A stretch of 64,000 bases of DNA from CAYQNU01 sp964419055 (GTDB taxonomy: Bacteria > Bacteroidota > Bacteroidia > Flavobacteriales_D > Parvicellaceae), in NCBI GenBank assembly GCA_964419055.1, contig CAYQNU010000004.1:124001-188000 (forward strand), written 5' to 3'. Shown piece by piece: positions 26,237 to 35,675 of the stretch. The stretch's first letter is position 1, and each line of letters opens with the position of its first letter. A model generated the notes under the pieces. It ran no database searches and had not been told where the DNA came from. It saw nothing but the letters and a program-made list of their open reading frames with translations. The translations under genes were made by a program, and so were the position numbers.

Positions 26237-27661
26237 ATGTTTAGAAAAAATTACATTGTAATCATTACCATTCTTGGGGGTATTGCTCTCCTTGGTGTTA
26301 TTGCCTTGCAAGGTTATTGGATCAAAAAAGCCATCGAGTTAAAAGAATCTGATTTGGAAGATAAAATTTTTCTTTCGTTGGATGATGTTGTAGAAAAAGT
26401 TTCGAGATACGAGGCGCAAAGTATCATGAATTTACATAATCCAAAAGATGTGTTAAATAAATTAGGTGTGAATTTTACCAAAAACATTTATTTCGACTCG
26501 GTAAGCCAGACTTATAATTTTAAATCAAAAAATATTTCTTTCAAAGCTCAAAATCAAATGATTAACCAACTTATGGAGGAAATATTCTCCTTTGGAAAAT
26601 CAAGAAGAATTGAGGAGCGAATACCTGCAAATGTGTTGGACAGTATCATACATAAAACTTTTGATATAAGCGGGATTGAAACAGACATCAACTATGGTGT
26701 TTTTGATTTTTACGACAATAATGTTTACGCAAACACGTATAACATTACTAGCTTAAGATTAAGCAATTATAAAATAGAACTTTTCCCAGGAGATGTATTT
26801 GGAGTTCCACATTATCTAAGTGTTGATTTACCCAATCAAAAAAGTTTTGTATTGAGTTCGATGTGGATAATGTTAGCCATGACAGCCGTATTATTAATTA
26901 TTGTAATTTTTGCCTTCTATTACACGATTTCTACAATTGTTGAACAAAAAAAATTATCTATTATCAAAAGTGATTTCATAAACAATATGACCCACGAATT
27001 GAAAACACCTATTTCAACCATTTCGTTGGCTTGTGAGGCATTAAATGATGCCGATATCGCAAAAACAGAAACTACTCGTCATCGATTTGTGAATATGATT
27101 AATGATGAAAATAAACGTCTTGGTTTGTTGGTGGAAAACGTCTTACAAAGCGCAGTTTTGGAACGGGGTGAATTAACCCTAAAAACGGAATTAATCGATA
27201 TCAATAGCATTATAGAAACGGCAGTACAAAATATTCAAATTCAAGTTCAGAAACGAAATGGCCAAATTGAAATTAGAAACAAAGCTATAAAGTCACTGAT
27301 TGAAGGAGACAAAATACACATTACCAACGTTATATATAACCTGCTTGACAATGCCAATAAATATTCATCTGAAGAGCCTAAAATAACCATTGAAACCATG
27401 GATTTGGTAGGAAGCATTATGATTAAAATACATGATAATGGTATTGGAATTAGTCGAGAAAATCAATCAAAAATTTTTGATAAATTGTATCGAGTACCTA
27501 CAGGTGATCGTCATGATGTGAAAGGATTTGGATTAGGTTTGAGTTATGTAAAGGCCATTATTGAAAAACATTCAGGGACTATCACCGTAGATAGTGCATT
27601 AGGAAAAGGAAGTACGTTTAACATTATTTTACCATATAATAAAAAAAATCACGAATTATGA
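26237..27661 (+). CDS. Inner-membrane sensor histidine kinase (RprX-like)
   Basis: 474 residues. TM1 is about 6-26 and TM2 about 207-232, enclosing a ~180-residue periplasmic sensor domain with no family I can name. The dimerisation/phosphoacceptor motif is FINNMTHELKTPISTISL with H253. The HATPase_c domain has VIYNLLDNANKYSS (N box), IHDNGIGISRE (G1), DKLYRVPTGDRHDVKG (F/G2 region) and GLGLSYVKAIIEKHSG. Its stop overlaps the regulator start (ATGA), so the two are coupled. The overall layout resembles RprX of Bacteroidota. The start at the ATG 26237 leaves a near-leaderless message. Confidence 0.92.
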   Translation: MFRKNYIVIITILGGIALLGVIALQGYWIKKAIELKESDLEDKIFLSLDDVVEKVSRYEAQSIMNLHNPKDVLNKLGVNFTKNIYFDSVSQTYNFKSKNISFKAQNQMINQLMEEIFSFGKSRRIEERIPANVLDSIIHKTFDISGIETDINYGVFDFYDNNVYANTYNITSLRLSNYKIELFPGDVFGVPHYLSVDLPNQKSFVLSSMWIMLAMTAVLLIIVIFAFYYTISTIVEQKKLSIIKSDFINNMTHELKTPISTISLACEALNDADIAKTETTRHRFVNMINDENKRLGLLVENVLQSAVLERGELTLKTELIDINSIIETAVQNIQIQVQKRNGQIEIRNKAIKSLIEGDKIHITNVIYNLLDNANKYSSEEPKITIETMDLVGSIMIKIHDNGIGISRENQSKIFDKLYRVPTGDRHDVKGFGLGLSYVKAIIEKHSGTITVDSALGKGSTFNIILPYNKKNHEL

Positions 27662-28347
27662 GCAAGTCAATAAACATCCTATTAGTTGAAGATGATCCAA
27701 ATTTAGGCTCACTACTTAAAGAATATTTAAATGCAAAAGGTCATAATTGCACCTTAGCCAATGATGGTCAAAAAGGTTATGATGCCTTTGTAAAAGGAGC
27801 TTTTGAATTTCTTATTTTAGATGTCATGATGCCTGTAAAAGATGGTTTTACATTAGCAGAAGAAATCAGAGGAATTGACAAAAAAGTTCCCATATTATTC
27901 TTGACTGCAAAATCTTTAAAAGATGACACCTTAAAAGGATTCTCGGTAGGTGCTGACGATTACATGACAAAACCATTTTCGATGGAAGAACTTTTAGTGC
28001 GTATGCAAGCCATATTAAGAAGATCAGGTGATACGGACGAAGATACCATTAATGAATTTCAAATTGGTAAATATTATTTCAATTACAACGAGCAATCGTT
28101 AAAATTGGGTAGCGACATTCAAAAATTGACTACAAAGGAATCCGAACTTTTGAAATTGATGTGCAAAAATGTAAACGGTGTTTTGGAAAGAAACCATGCT
28201 TTAAAAGCGGTTTGGGGTGACGACAATTACTTTAATGGCAGAAGTATGGATGTTTACATTGCTAAGTTAAGAAAATACCTTATTGAAGACACCAACGTTG
28301 AAATTGTAAACGTTCATGGTAAAGGTTTTAAGCTTTTTGTAAAATAA
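27658..28347 (+). CDS. OmpR-family response regulator (RprY-like)
   Basis: 229 residues. The receiver domain has VEDD near residue 10, phospho-acceptor D55 in LILDVMMPVKDG, LTAK and the switch lysine in YMTKPF. A winged-helix DNA-binding domain follows (LTTKESELLKLMCKN, SMDVYIAKLRKYL, VHGKGFKLF). It acts as a transcription regulator controlled by the adjacent kinase. The phased ACGTTAAA repeats upstream of the operon are a candidate binding site. It ends immediately before a convergent stop codon, with no spacer. Confidence 0.93.
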   Translation: MSKSINILLVEDDPNLGSLLKEYLNAKGHNCTLANDGQKGYDAFVKGAFEFLILDVMMPVKDGFTLAEEIRGIDKKVPILFLTAKSLKDDTLKGFSVGADDYMTKPFSMEELLVRMQAILRRSGDTDEDTINEFQIGKYYFNYNEQSLKLGSDIQKLTTKESELLKLMCKNVNGVLERNHALKAVWGDDNYFNGRSMDVYIAKLRKYLIEDTNVEIVNVHGKGFKLFVK

Positions 28348-29190
28348 TTACATCCATCCAAAGTTAAAAAGGTTTTGTGAACCATTTGGTCCTGATTTAG
28401 GTTTATTCTCGTAATAAGCTTTGCCTGCAGCTGTTTTACATTCTTTATCGGATTTAAGCAAAGCCCATTGATCAATGATACCTTTTAATATAAATGCACC
28501 AGGATATAACAACCCTGTTGTGTGCACTAAAGGGTAGCTATTTGTTTTGGGATAATGTGTTTTAAAATAATTTGAAGATACACAAGAAATACTCACGGCA
28601 TCTTTTTGTTTAGTATTGTTTGTGGCGGATTGATAAACGGTTGTTTCATCCATCAATCCATTATGACCATTAAAAGCTACCATATCTGCCTGTCCATTTA
28701 TTTGAAGGGTATCTTTTCCAATAATGAGTGAAGCATTCAAATGACCCGATAATGAATTAAAATAATCATTCAAACACTCGTGCATACGGTCTCCTCGATA
28801 GGCATCAGCAATGAAATATACTATAGCTCCATTAGAATATATTTTTTTAAAAACCACCCTTTCTAAAATTGTGTGTGATGGATTCATAATGGATTCTTGC
28901 AATTTCCAATCCGAAGATGAATTGAAATATCGTTTTATTCCTGCACTGGTTGCCCAATATAAATTGCTTTTCAAATCCAAACCATTACCCAAAGAAGGTG
29001 ATGTTGGGACAATACCTTGATGTTCATTATCACATAGAGGAACTAAAGCATGTACGATTAAGGGCATTTTATTATCAATTTTATATTTCAAATAATTGAT
29101 GATGGACGATCTATTCTCCAGTTTCGATTCTTGAGCATGTAACCCAAATAATTGACTTAATGATAGCAGAATTACTATGACAGTTTTCAT
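28348..29190 (-). CDS. Secreted protein of unknown function, possible clan-CD-like cysteine peptidase
   Basis: 280 residues; the signal peptide ends near LFGLHAQ (residue 20). I do not recognise the family with certainty. The middle has alternating hydrophobic strands: GAIVYFIADAYRG near 121-133, then ADMVAFNGHNGLMD with H176 and DAVSISCVSSNYF with C203. Hydrophobic strand-His-Gly, then hydrophobic strand-Cys about 27 residues later, is the order seen in clan CD peptidases (caspase, gingipain, clostripain), although their motif is usually HG rather than HNG. The C terminus is polar (KPKSGPNGSQNLFNFGW). The stop codon abuts the response regulator stop. Function unproven. Confidence 0.75.
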   Translation of the reverse strand: MKTVIVILLSLSQLFGLHAQESKLENRSSIINYLKYKIDNKMPLIVHALVPLCDNEHQGIVPTSPSLGNGLDLKSNLYWATSAGIKRYFNSSSDWKLQESIMNPSHTILERVVFKKIYSNGAIVYFIADAYRGDRMHECLNDYFNSLSGHLNASLIIGKDTLQINGQADMVAFNGHNGLMDETTVYQSATNNTKQKDAVSISCVSSNYFKTHYPKTNSYPLVHTTGLLYPGAFILKGIIDQWALLKSDKECKTAAGKAYYENKPKSGPNGSQNLFNFGWM

Positions 29191-29285
29191 TTTGAATAGT
29201 TTAAATGAATTAATAGATGACCCTAAAACACAATTTATCCAAAAAGATACAAAAAAAGATTACTTTTGAAAATAAAAATATAACT

Positions 29286-30785
29286 ATGCGAAATTTACTT
29301 TTCCTCCTTCTTATTATCAAAAGTTCACTTGTTGCGGCTCAAATCAATTTTGTGGAACGTTTGGAGTTTGACATAAAGGAAGAAGAATTCAATAATCATT
29401 CGGTACATATTTATGGAAAAGATGGTTTTTTAATACGCTCATCAATGGGAATTGAAAAAGGAATTCAGCAATTTAAATATGAATTGTATTCTACGGACCT
29501 TAAACCCGTAAAAAATCACATTGAAAAAATAGAACTTACAAAAACTACGAGCAGTAGATCCTATCATTCAAAAACACATTTGATTGACGTATTTTATAAT
29601 AAAAATGGAACTACTCAAGTAGTTAGTATAGAAGGAAGCACTTTGAAACAAAGCCGTTCATCCATTACCTTACCTCCAAACATTTATTTTTCAGAAGGTA
29701 AAGTAGGCGGTAATAATATCTATTTATATGGAAGAATCAAAAAAACCCCAATATTTATAGTAATCGACTGGAAAACAGGTAAAAACACAATTGTTCCAAT
29801 AACCATAAACAACTATAAGGGTTCAGCAATTGGACTTGAAAATATAAGTGTATTGGAAAAAAGTAATGAAGCCTTTTTAACCTTCAATGCGAAAAAAGGA
29901 AAAATCACTGAAGTGTACATTTTGAAGTTAGACAAAAACAATGAAGTTCAAGACCAAATTAATCTGTCGGCTTCTATTGAAAAGAACTTAACCGGTCTAT
30001 CTGCCCTATTTGTAAAAGATAAAAAGTATATTTTAACGGGCACCTATTCTACCAAAGGAAGTTCTACTTCGGAAGGTATTTACTTTGCCGAAATGGAAGG
30101 TAATAAAATCAATTATATCAACTACAAAAGTTTCATTGACCTTAAAAATTTCTTAAGCTATCTCCCTCAAAAACAACAAGATAAAATAGAAAGAAAGAAA
30201 AAGAAAAAAGAAGCCTCCGGTAAAGAATTGACAATAAAATATAACATTGCCAACCACGATTTAATTTTAGGTAAGGATTGTTATTATTATATTGGAGAAG
30301 CCTATTATGCAACCTACCGAACGGAAACCTATACCACCTATGTAAATGGTAAACCGGTTACTCAAACTCGACAAGTATTTGATGGATATCAATACACTCA
30401 TGCCACTTTATTAAAATACTCTTTAAAAGGTGAAATTATCTGGGATGAAACTTTTGCTATGTGGCCCAGTTACAAACCTTTCTCAGTAAAAAAATTCATC
30501 AAGGTAAATGAAAATGTAGAAAAAAGCATTGATCTTTTCTTTGCAAGTAGAAATAGAATAGTATCAAAATCTTTTGACATCAACGGAAACACCCTTTATG
30601 ATCGTACCTCTGATGAAATAGCTACTCAAATAATTGGAGATCAAACAAAGTACAGTTTCTCGAATATCGAAAATTGGTATGACAATTACTTCTTAGCATT
30701 TGGCACCCAGCGCATAAAAAACAAAGAAAATGAAGATGTCAAAAAGAAAAGAACTGTTTTCTTCATCAATAAAATTAAATATTAA
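29286..30785 (+). CDS. Secreted protein of unknown function
   Basis: 499 residues from the ATG at 29286, which gives a clean signal peptide (NLLFLLLIIKSSLVAAQ). The frame opens 23 codons earlier, but those residues are lysine-rich and would precede the signal. The body is beta-rich with no named domain I can see: GGNNIYLYGRIKK, SEGIYFAEMEG, TYTTYVNGKPVTQTRQV, a basic stretch near 320 (DKIERKKKKKEASGKE), and a C-terminal segment ending KKKRTVFFINKIKY. A WD/propeller-like fold is possible. It is divergent from the clan-CD-like gene. Confidence 0.75.
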   Translation: MRNLLFLLLIIKSSLVAAQINFVERLEFDIKEEEFNNHSVHIYGKDGFLIRSSMGIEKGIQQFKYELYSTDLKPVKNHIEKIELTKTTSSRSYHSKTHLIDVFYNKNGTTQVVSIEGSTLKQSRSSITLPPNIYFSEGKVGGNNIYLYGRIKKTPIFIVIDWKTGKNTIVPITINNYKGSAIGLENISVLEKSNEAFLTFNAKKGKITEVYILKLDKNNEVQDQINLSASIEKNLTGLSALFVKDKKYILTGTYSTKGSSTSEGIYFAEMEGNKINYINYKSFIDLKNFLSYLPQKQQDKIERKKKKKEASGKELTIKYNIANHDLILGKDCYYYIGEAYYATYRTETYTTYVNGKPVTQTRQVFDGYQYTHATLLKYSLKGEIIWDETFAMWPSYKPFSVKKFIKVNENVEKSIDLFFASRNRIVSKSFDINGNTLYDRTSDEIATQIIGDQTKYSFSNIENWYDNYFLAFGTQRIKNKENEDVKKKRTVFFINKIKY

Positions 30786-30914
30786 TAGGTCTCAAACGTT
30801 CATTTATAAGTAGAATAAGACCTTTCGATGTATCAATCGCACTTTTAATCAATTGTTAACTTTATTATTTTGATAATTGACTAATTTTTGCGAAATTTGC
30901 ATTCCTTTTTGACA

Positions 30915-31883
30915 ATGAATTACAAACTCCTCATAATCTTACTCATTTTATCAGTAAATCTGATTCCTAAAACGGTATCGTTTGGGCAAGGATTTTACAA
31001 TGCGAATATGTGGAGAAAACAACGAAATGAAATCAACATTTCAATAGGAGTGACTAACTTTTTGGGGGATTTGGGTGGTAGAGATAGAATAGGAACTAAC
31101 TTTATATGGGATTTGGAGTTATCAAAAACACGCCCAGCGTTTGGTTTCAATTACCTTTATTATTTGGGTAGAAGTTTTGCATTAAGACCTCAATTATCCA
31201 TTGGAAAAGTTGCTGGAGACGACAAATTAACACAAGAATCTTTTAGAAATAATAGAAATCTGAATTTTGAATCGTTAATTTTAGAAGGCGCTTTAACTTT
31301 TGAATGGCAATTCTTAAAGGAAAAGGTTGGAAACGTTTACAACCTTAAAAGCAATACGGGGAAAAAATTAGGACTAAAAAGTTTCTCATTAGGTTTCTAT
31401 GCTACTTTTGGCGTGGGAGGTTTTTACTTTAATCCCAAAGCTACCGGTGCAGATGGTGTGAAGTATGAATTATTTCCTTTACGCACTGAAGGACAAGGTT
31501 TACCTGGAGGAGCAACACCTTACAAAAGAATAAGTGTTTGTGTTCCGATAGGTTTCGGAGTTAGAAAAAGTATTAACCGAAATTCTGGCATTAAGTTAGA
31601 ATTAACGCATCGATTTACCTTTACCGATTACATTGATGATGTGAGTACTGTGTATTACAACAGAAACGTTTTAACTCAAGAATATGGACCGCTAGCTGGA
31701 TATTTTTCAAATCCTCAATTGGGTAATAAACCTGCTTTCGTTACTAAGCCAGGTGAACAAAGAGGAGATCCAGGAGATAAAGATGGATACATGTACTTTA
31801 TGGTTTCCTACTACTACAAATTCACCAACAATATAGGTGTTTATGGTAGAAATAAAGTGCGCAGAGTTAAAGCTTCATTCTAA
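30915..31883 (+). CDS. DUF6089-type outer-membrane beta-barrel protein
   Basis: 322 residues from the ATG at 30915 (the TTG at 30888 adds only an AT-rich leader). Signal peptide IILLILSVNLIPKTVSFGQG, then the opening I know from DUF6089 proteins: WRKQRNEINISIGVTNFLGDLGG. Barrel strands follow (FGFNYLYYLGRSFALRPQLS, FSLGFYATFGVGGFYFNPKA, GFGVRKSINRNSGIKLELTH, TFTDYIDDVSTVYY). It ends DGYMYFMVSYYYKFTN and a basic tail. Outer-membrane localisation is inferred. Transport or structural role unknown. It converges with the O-antigen-ligase-like gene. Confidence 0.8.
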   Translation: MNYKLLIILLILSVNLIPKTVSFGQGFYNANMWRKQRNEINISIGVTNFLGDLGGRDRIGTNFIWDLELSKTRPAFGFNYLYYLGRSFALRPQLSIGKVAGDDKLTQESFRNNRNLNFESLILEGALTFEWQFLKEKVGNVYNLKSNTGKKLGLKSFSLGFYATFGVGGFYFNPKATGADGVKYELFPLRTEGQGLPGGATPYKRISVCVPIGFGVRKSINRNSGIKLELTHRFTFTDYIDDVSTVYYNRNVLTQEYGPLAGYFSNPQLGNKPAFVTKPGEQRGDPGDKDGYMYFMVSYYYKFTNNIGVYGRNKVRRVKASF

Positions 31884-31909
31884 AATAGATGATAATTCTA
31901 TTTCAGTAT

Positions 31910-33502
31910 TTATTCGATGCTTATTGAATCTTTTTTATAGCTATTTTGAAATAGAAAAAAGCTGTAAAAAAAAGCAAAATAGGTAACCCCTGCTTGGGTA
32001 TCTAAGGTATCATCTACGAAAAAACTAATTAACGTTATTCCACAAAAGACCCAAAAAAACTTTGATTTAGGTACCACTTTCCAAATTGGATAAATCAGAG
32101 AAAATAAGATAATTACAAAACCTACTACTCCAAAACAAATGAAAAAAGTTAACATTTGATTATGTGCTCTCAATCTATTTTGAGGATACAACGGAGAATT
32201 AATTTCATTATAATGTCTTTCAAAAGAAATGGGGCCATCACCCGTACCAACGCCCACTAGCCAATTAGATTGAGCTATGGCTAAACCCGCTTTTGTGTAT
32301 AACATTCGCTGAATTATGGAATGTCCGTTTGGGTTGTGATCCAATTGATGATTGATAATTTCAAACAAAATATTTTCAAGTCTTGCTGTAAATCCTGTTT
32401 TTGGTGGTAAATAGGTCGTTATTCCATTTTCAATATTCGCAATATCTTGATCTGAAAGAGCATAAACGGCATCGAAATCCTTTCGTAATCCTTTTGACGT
32501 CAAATATCTAAACAACGTTCCAAATATTGGCTGTCCTTTATTATCTTTACCTGCAAAAGGTAATCTACTCCTTTCATTCCAAGCCTTTTCAGCTTCTGGA
32601 AATGAAATATAAATCCAAACATAATTGCCATTTTCCAACCATTTTCTATTTACATCGTGCTCATATGGATTACCATAAGCCGTAAACTCTTCTAAATTGT
32701 TTAAATCAGCCGTATCTCTTACTTCTGTTTGGTTCTTATAAAGCATAAATACGTAGATAATCAATAATAACAATGACCCCAAAGCACCCGATATCAGCAT
32801 TATTTTCGTCTTTCTATTAGCTATCTTTTTAAGCAAGAAAAAAACAGCTATTCCACCAATAAATAACAACACAATATAACCGGTACCCGATTCCATAAGT
32901 CGAATAAAAAAAACGAAATATAAGATGGGTAGTAGCCAGAAAAATTTTGATGGTGCCGAACGCGTGAATGTGAGATAAACTAATATAAATATACCTAAAC
33001 CTAACAAAAGAGAAAGACGAATATGAGAGATGAAAACAGCCATATCTCGGCCATCAAAATCAAGACTTTCTGGAGATTTAAAGATGTACCGATAATAACC
33101 CACTGACGTTGCAACGAGTAAACCCAATAAGAAAACATACATAACAATCCACCAATGTTTGGATGACAATTTAGGCATGGTTCCTAAAACAATCGGCAAA
33201 CTAAGTAAAGGAAGTTTTAAAACAATATCCTTTAAACCAAATGAAAAATCTTCGGTATTGGCCAACCAAACAACCGGTACAAAAAACAACAAGGTAGCTA
33301 CAAAAGGGGCAAAACTAAACGTCTTCGCTCGGTGCCATTTGGCTTGAAAATTCATTTCTACTAACCAATTGCAAGCTAAGCCGATTGAGCCAATACTCAT
33401 AAATATATTTCCCATTGACAGCCCAAAAGCAATCAAACCAAGAAAAAACAAATAAATGTATAAATGAGGTATTTTTGCTTTTAAAGCAAGTAGTTGATTC
33501 AT
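31910..33502 (-). CDS. O-antigen ligase family (Wzy_C-like) membrane protein
   Basis: 530 residues with about 11-12 membrane helices. A long periplasmic loop lies near 270-390, as expected for Wzy/WaaL polymerases and ligases. After the loop, WLVGVGTGDGPISFERHY and RLRAHNQMLTFFICFGVVG carry the family's usual GxGxGD and H-N motif. It would transfer a lipid-linked glycan in the inner membrane; the glycan and acceptor are unknown. No other glycan genes are beside it. CtpA lies 10 nt upstream on the same strand, so the genes are probably transcribed together. Confidence 0.78.
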   Translation of the reverse strand: MNQLLALKAKIPHLYIYLFFLGLIAFGLSMGNIFMSIGSIGLACNWLVEMNFQAKWHRAKTFSFAPFVATLLFFVPVVWLANTEDFSFGLKDIVLKLPLLSLPIVLGTMPKLSSKHWWIVMYVFLLGLLVATSVGYYRYIFKSPESLDFDGRDMAVFISHIRLSLLLGLGIFILVYLTFTRSAPSKFFWLLPILYFVFFIRLMESGTGYIVLLFIGGIAVFFLLKKIANRKTKIMLISGALGSLLLLIIYVFMLYKNQTEVRDTADLNNLEEFTAYGNPYEHDVNRKWLENGNYVWIYISFPEAEKAWNERSRLPFAGKDNKGQPIFGTLFRYLTSKGLRKDFDAVYALSDQDIANIENGITTYLPPKTGFTARLENILFEIINHQLDHNPNGHSIIQRMLYTKAGLAIAQSNWLVGVGTGDGPISFERHYNEINSPLYPQNRLRAHNQMLTFFICFGVVGFVIILFSLIYPIWKVVPKSKFFWVFCGITLISFFVDDTLDTQAGVTYFAFFYSFFLFQNSYKKDSISIE

Positions 33503-33512
33503 TTATTGACCG

Positions 33513-35174
33513 TTACTTAATAGCTAAAATTGAAGCATACTTTGTTTTATCATTTAAAACATTTAAGGCTTCTTTAATGTCATCATCATTTCTGAGTGCC
33601 ACAATTATTCTTCCACGGCTGTAATAAAATCTTGAAGCTATTTCTTCCTCCAAAATCATTTTTATCTCCGCTTTATAACGTTCTAAATCCGTTTCTAAAT
33701 CTGGAGTCAATTTTTTCATCAGCGCTTCAAACTCCAATTTAGAATCTCCGTAATATTTTTCTTCTTCGGCTACTTCAATCAATTGTTTTAATCCAACTTT
33801 AGAATTAGTAGTATAGTCAACATTTCTTTTTTTCACGTATGCTTTAAAATCAATGTAATCCGATTCAGATAACTCAAAAGTTTTAGGATCGGCAAGAGAT
33901 GTATGCGTTCGATAATAATGTGTAGCATAGTCAAAAATATGGTGATTTTTAAGCAACTCAGAAGTTAACATACTCAGAAAAGGATTTTCAACTTTAATAT
34001 CGGGATCTACTCCTCTTCCGTCTTTTACAACCCTTCCATTTCTGGTTTTGAAACTTACCAAAACACTATCCGGAATTTCTTCAGCTTTTCCGTCTTTATT
34101 CTTATTTGAATAATCTAATTTTTGAATACATCTCCCGCTTGGTGTGTAATATTTAGCAACAGTAAGTTTTACCATACTTCCAAATTCTATATCTTTAGTT
34201 TGTTGCACCAAACCTTTACCATAACTTGTTTGCCCTATTATAACAGCCCTATCTAAATCTTGTAGACTTCCACTTACAATTTCACTTGCCGAAGCTGAAT
34301 AATCATCAATTAAAACAACTACGGGCAAGTTTAAATCAAAAGGATTATTGGATGTTTTATAATCTCTATTTATTTCCTCAATTCTTCCTTTTGTGGAAAC
34401 AATCAATTCACCTTTTGGAACAAAAAAATTGACAATGTTAACAGATTCATGCAATAGTCCTCCACCATTACCTCTCAAATCAAATATTAATTGAGTCATA
34501 CCACTGGAATCTTTAAGACTTCTTAAAGCCTTACCTACTTCTGTACTTGCGGTATTGGTAAATGAATTGAGTTTTACATAACCCGTTTTTGAATCAACCA
34601 TTCCATAATAAGGCACATCTGGAACTTTTATTTCTTCTCTTTTGAAAGTAACCGTTTTTACTTCCTCTTCTCTTTTATACTTAATGGTAAGATCGGTACC
34701 TGCTCCACCTTTTAGAAAAGCGCTCATATCTTGCACGGTTTTTCCTATAACACTTTTACCATCTACTTCTAACAAAATATCACCAGCTTTTAAGCCCGCT
34801 TTTTGGGCAGGAGACCCTTCGTAGGGTTCAGAAATAACAATGTACTCTCCATGCGCTTGGATCAACGAACCAATGCCACCATATTGACCCGTAGTCATAT
34901 ATCGATAATCTTCAATATTGCTTTGGGGAATATAAACCGTATAAGGATCGAGTGATTCTAACATGGCATCAATACCTTTTTTCATTAAATCACCTGGTTG
35001 AGGTTCGTCTACGTAATAAGTATTTAATTTATCATAAACAGCCGACATAATGCGGATATTCTTAGTTATTTCAAAATAGTTTTTATCTGATTCGGTAACC
35101 GTTTTGGTAAAAATAAAAGGCAGCGAAACAACTACTAAGAGTAGTAAGGCAACAATTGTTTTTTTTGATTTCAT
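33513..35174 (-). CDS. S41 carboxy-terminal processing peptidase (CtpA/Prc type)
   Basis: 553 residues. N-terminal signal/anchor helix (IVALLLLVVVSLPFIFTK), then a PDZ domain near 85-165 (GGIGSLIQAHGEYIVI, GSPAQKAGLKAGDILLEVDG). The S41 protease core follows: TQLIFDLRGNGGGLLHE, the catalytic Ser in DDYSASASEIVSGSLQD and the catalytic Lys in GQTSYGKGLVQQ. A C-terminal helical domain of ~150 residues ends it. It degrades or trims periplasmic proteins at their C termini. rnpA lies 17 nt upstream and the O-antigen-ligase-like gene 10 nt downstream; I recall rnpA-ctpA as a common pair in Bacteroidota. Confidence 0.92.
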   Translation of the reverse strand: MKSKKTIVALLLLVVVSLPFIFTKTVTESDKNYFEITKNIRIMSAVYDKLNTYYVDEPQPGDLMKKGIDAMLESLDPYTVYIPQSNIEDYRYMTTGQYGGIGSLIQAHGEYIVISEPYEGSPAQKAGLKAGDILLEVDGKSVIGKTVQDMSAFLKGGAGTDLTIKYKREEEVKTVTFKREEIKVPDVPYYGMVDSKTGYVKLNSFTNTASTEVGKALRSLKDSSGMTQLIFDLRGNGGGLLHESVNIVNFFVPKGELIVSTKGRIEEINRDYKTSNNPFDLNLPVVVLIDDYSASASEIVSGSLQDLDRAVIIGQTSYGKGLVQQTKDIEFGSMVKLTVAKYYTPSGRCIQKLDYSNKNKDGKAEEIPDSVLVSFKTRNGRVVKDGRGVDPDIKVENPFLSMLTSELLKNHHIFDYATHYYRTHTSLADPKTFELSESDYIDFKAYVKKRNVDYTTNSKVGLKQLIEVAEEEKYYGDSKLEFEALMKKLTPDLETDLERYKAEIKMILEEEIASRFYYSRGRIIVALRNDDDIKEALNVLNDKTKYASILAIK

Positions 35175-35191
35175 AAGCTTTTGACCGTTTA

Positions 35192-35599
35192 TTATGACCT
35201 ATTTTTAGGTTTGCGTTTTTCAACTTCTTCTTCTAAACGCTTTAATGACTGAATTATTTTATTTTCTATATACTTAAAATCTGGGATTTCGTTACCAATA
35301 AAAACCAAAGTTACTACTAAATTAAATTCTGCCCTTTGCAAAGCTTCAACAAGAGAATGTTTATTTAATCTGTAGGCCTCTCTTAATAGTCTCTTTATGC
35401 GATTGCGATCGACCGCTTTTTTAAAATTTCGTTTGGGACAAGATACCATTATCTTGATGTTCACATCATCTTTTAGCTCTTGATTAAATAAGAAATTGAC
35501 CTTTATTGGATGTATCAAAAATCGATGTTTGGAACCGAATACTTTCTGTATTAATTTTTCACCTGTTAAGTGTTCTATTTTTTTGAAAGAATTGTCCAT
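35192..35599 (-). CDS. rnpA: Ribonuclease P protein component
   Basis: 135 residues from the ATG at 35599 (a TTG three codons earlier is possible). Basic protein that binds the RNase P RNA and helps process tRNA 5' ends. Seen: the RNR motif in DRNRIKRLLREAYRLNK, FLIHPIKVNFLFNQ, and VSCPKRNFKKAV. The C terminus is highly charged (KRLEEEVEKRKPKNRS). The RNA component rnpB and rpmH are not in this window. It starts the leftward rnpA-ctpA-ligase group. Confidence 0.92.
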   Translation of the reverse strand: MDNSFKKIEHLTGEKLIQKVFGSKHRFLIHPIKVNFLFNQELKDDVNIKIMVSCPKRNFKKAVDRNRIKRLLREAYRLNKHSLVEALQRAEFNLVVTLVFIGNEIPDFKYIENKIIQSLKRLEEEVEKRKPKNRS

Positions 35600-35675
35600 A
35601 TAAGCCAAATGCCGTTGATTATAATGTGTAAAGGTAAGGATAACCTATGAAAAGATAATCTTACATTAGAATTCT

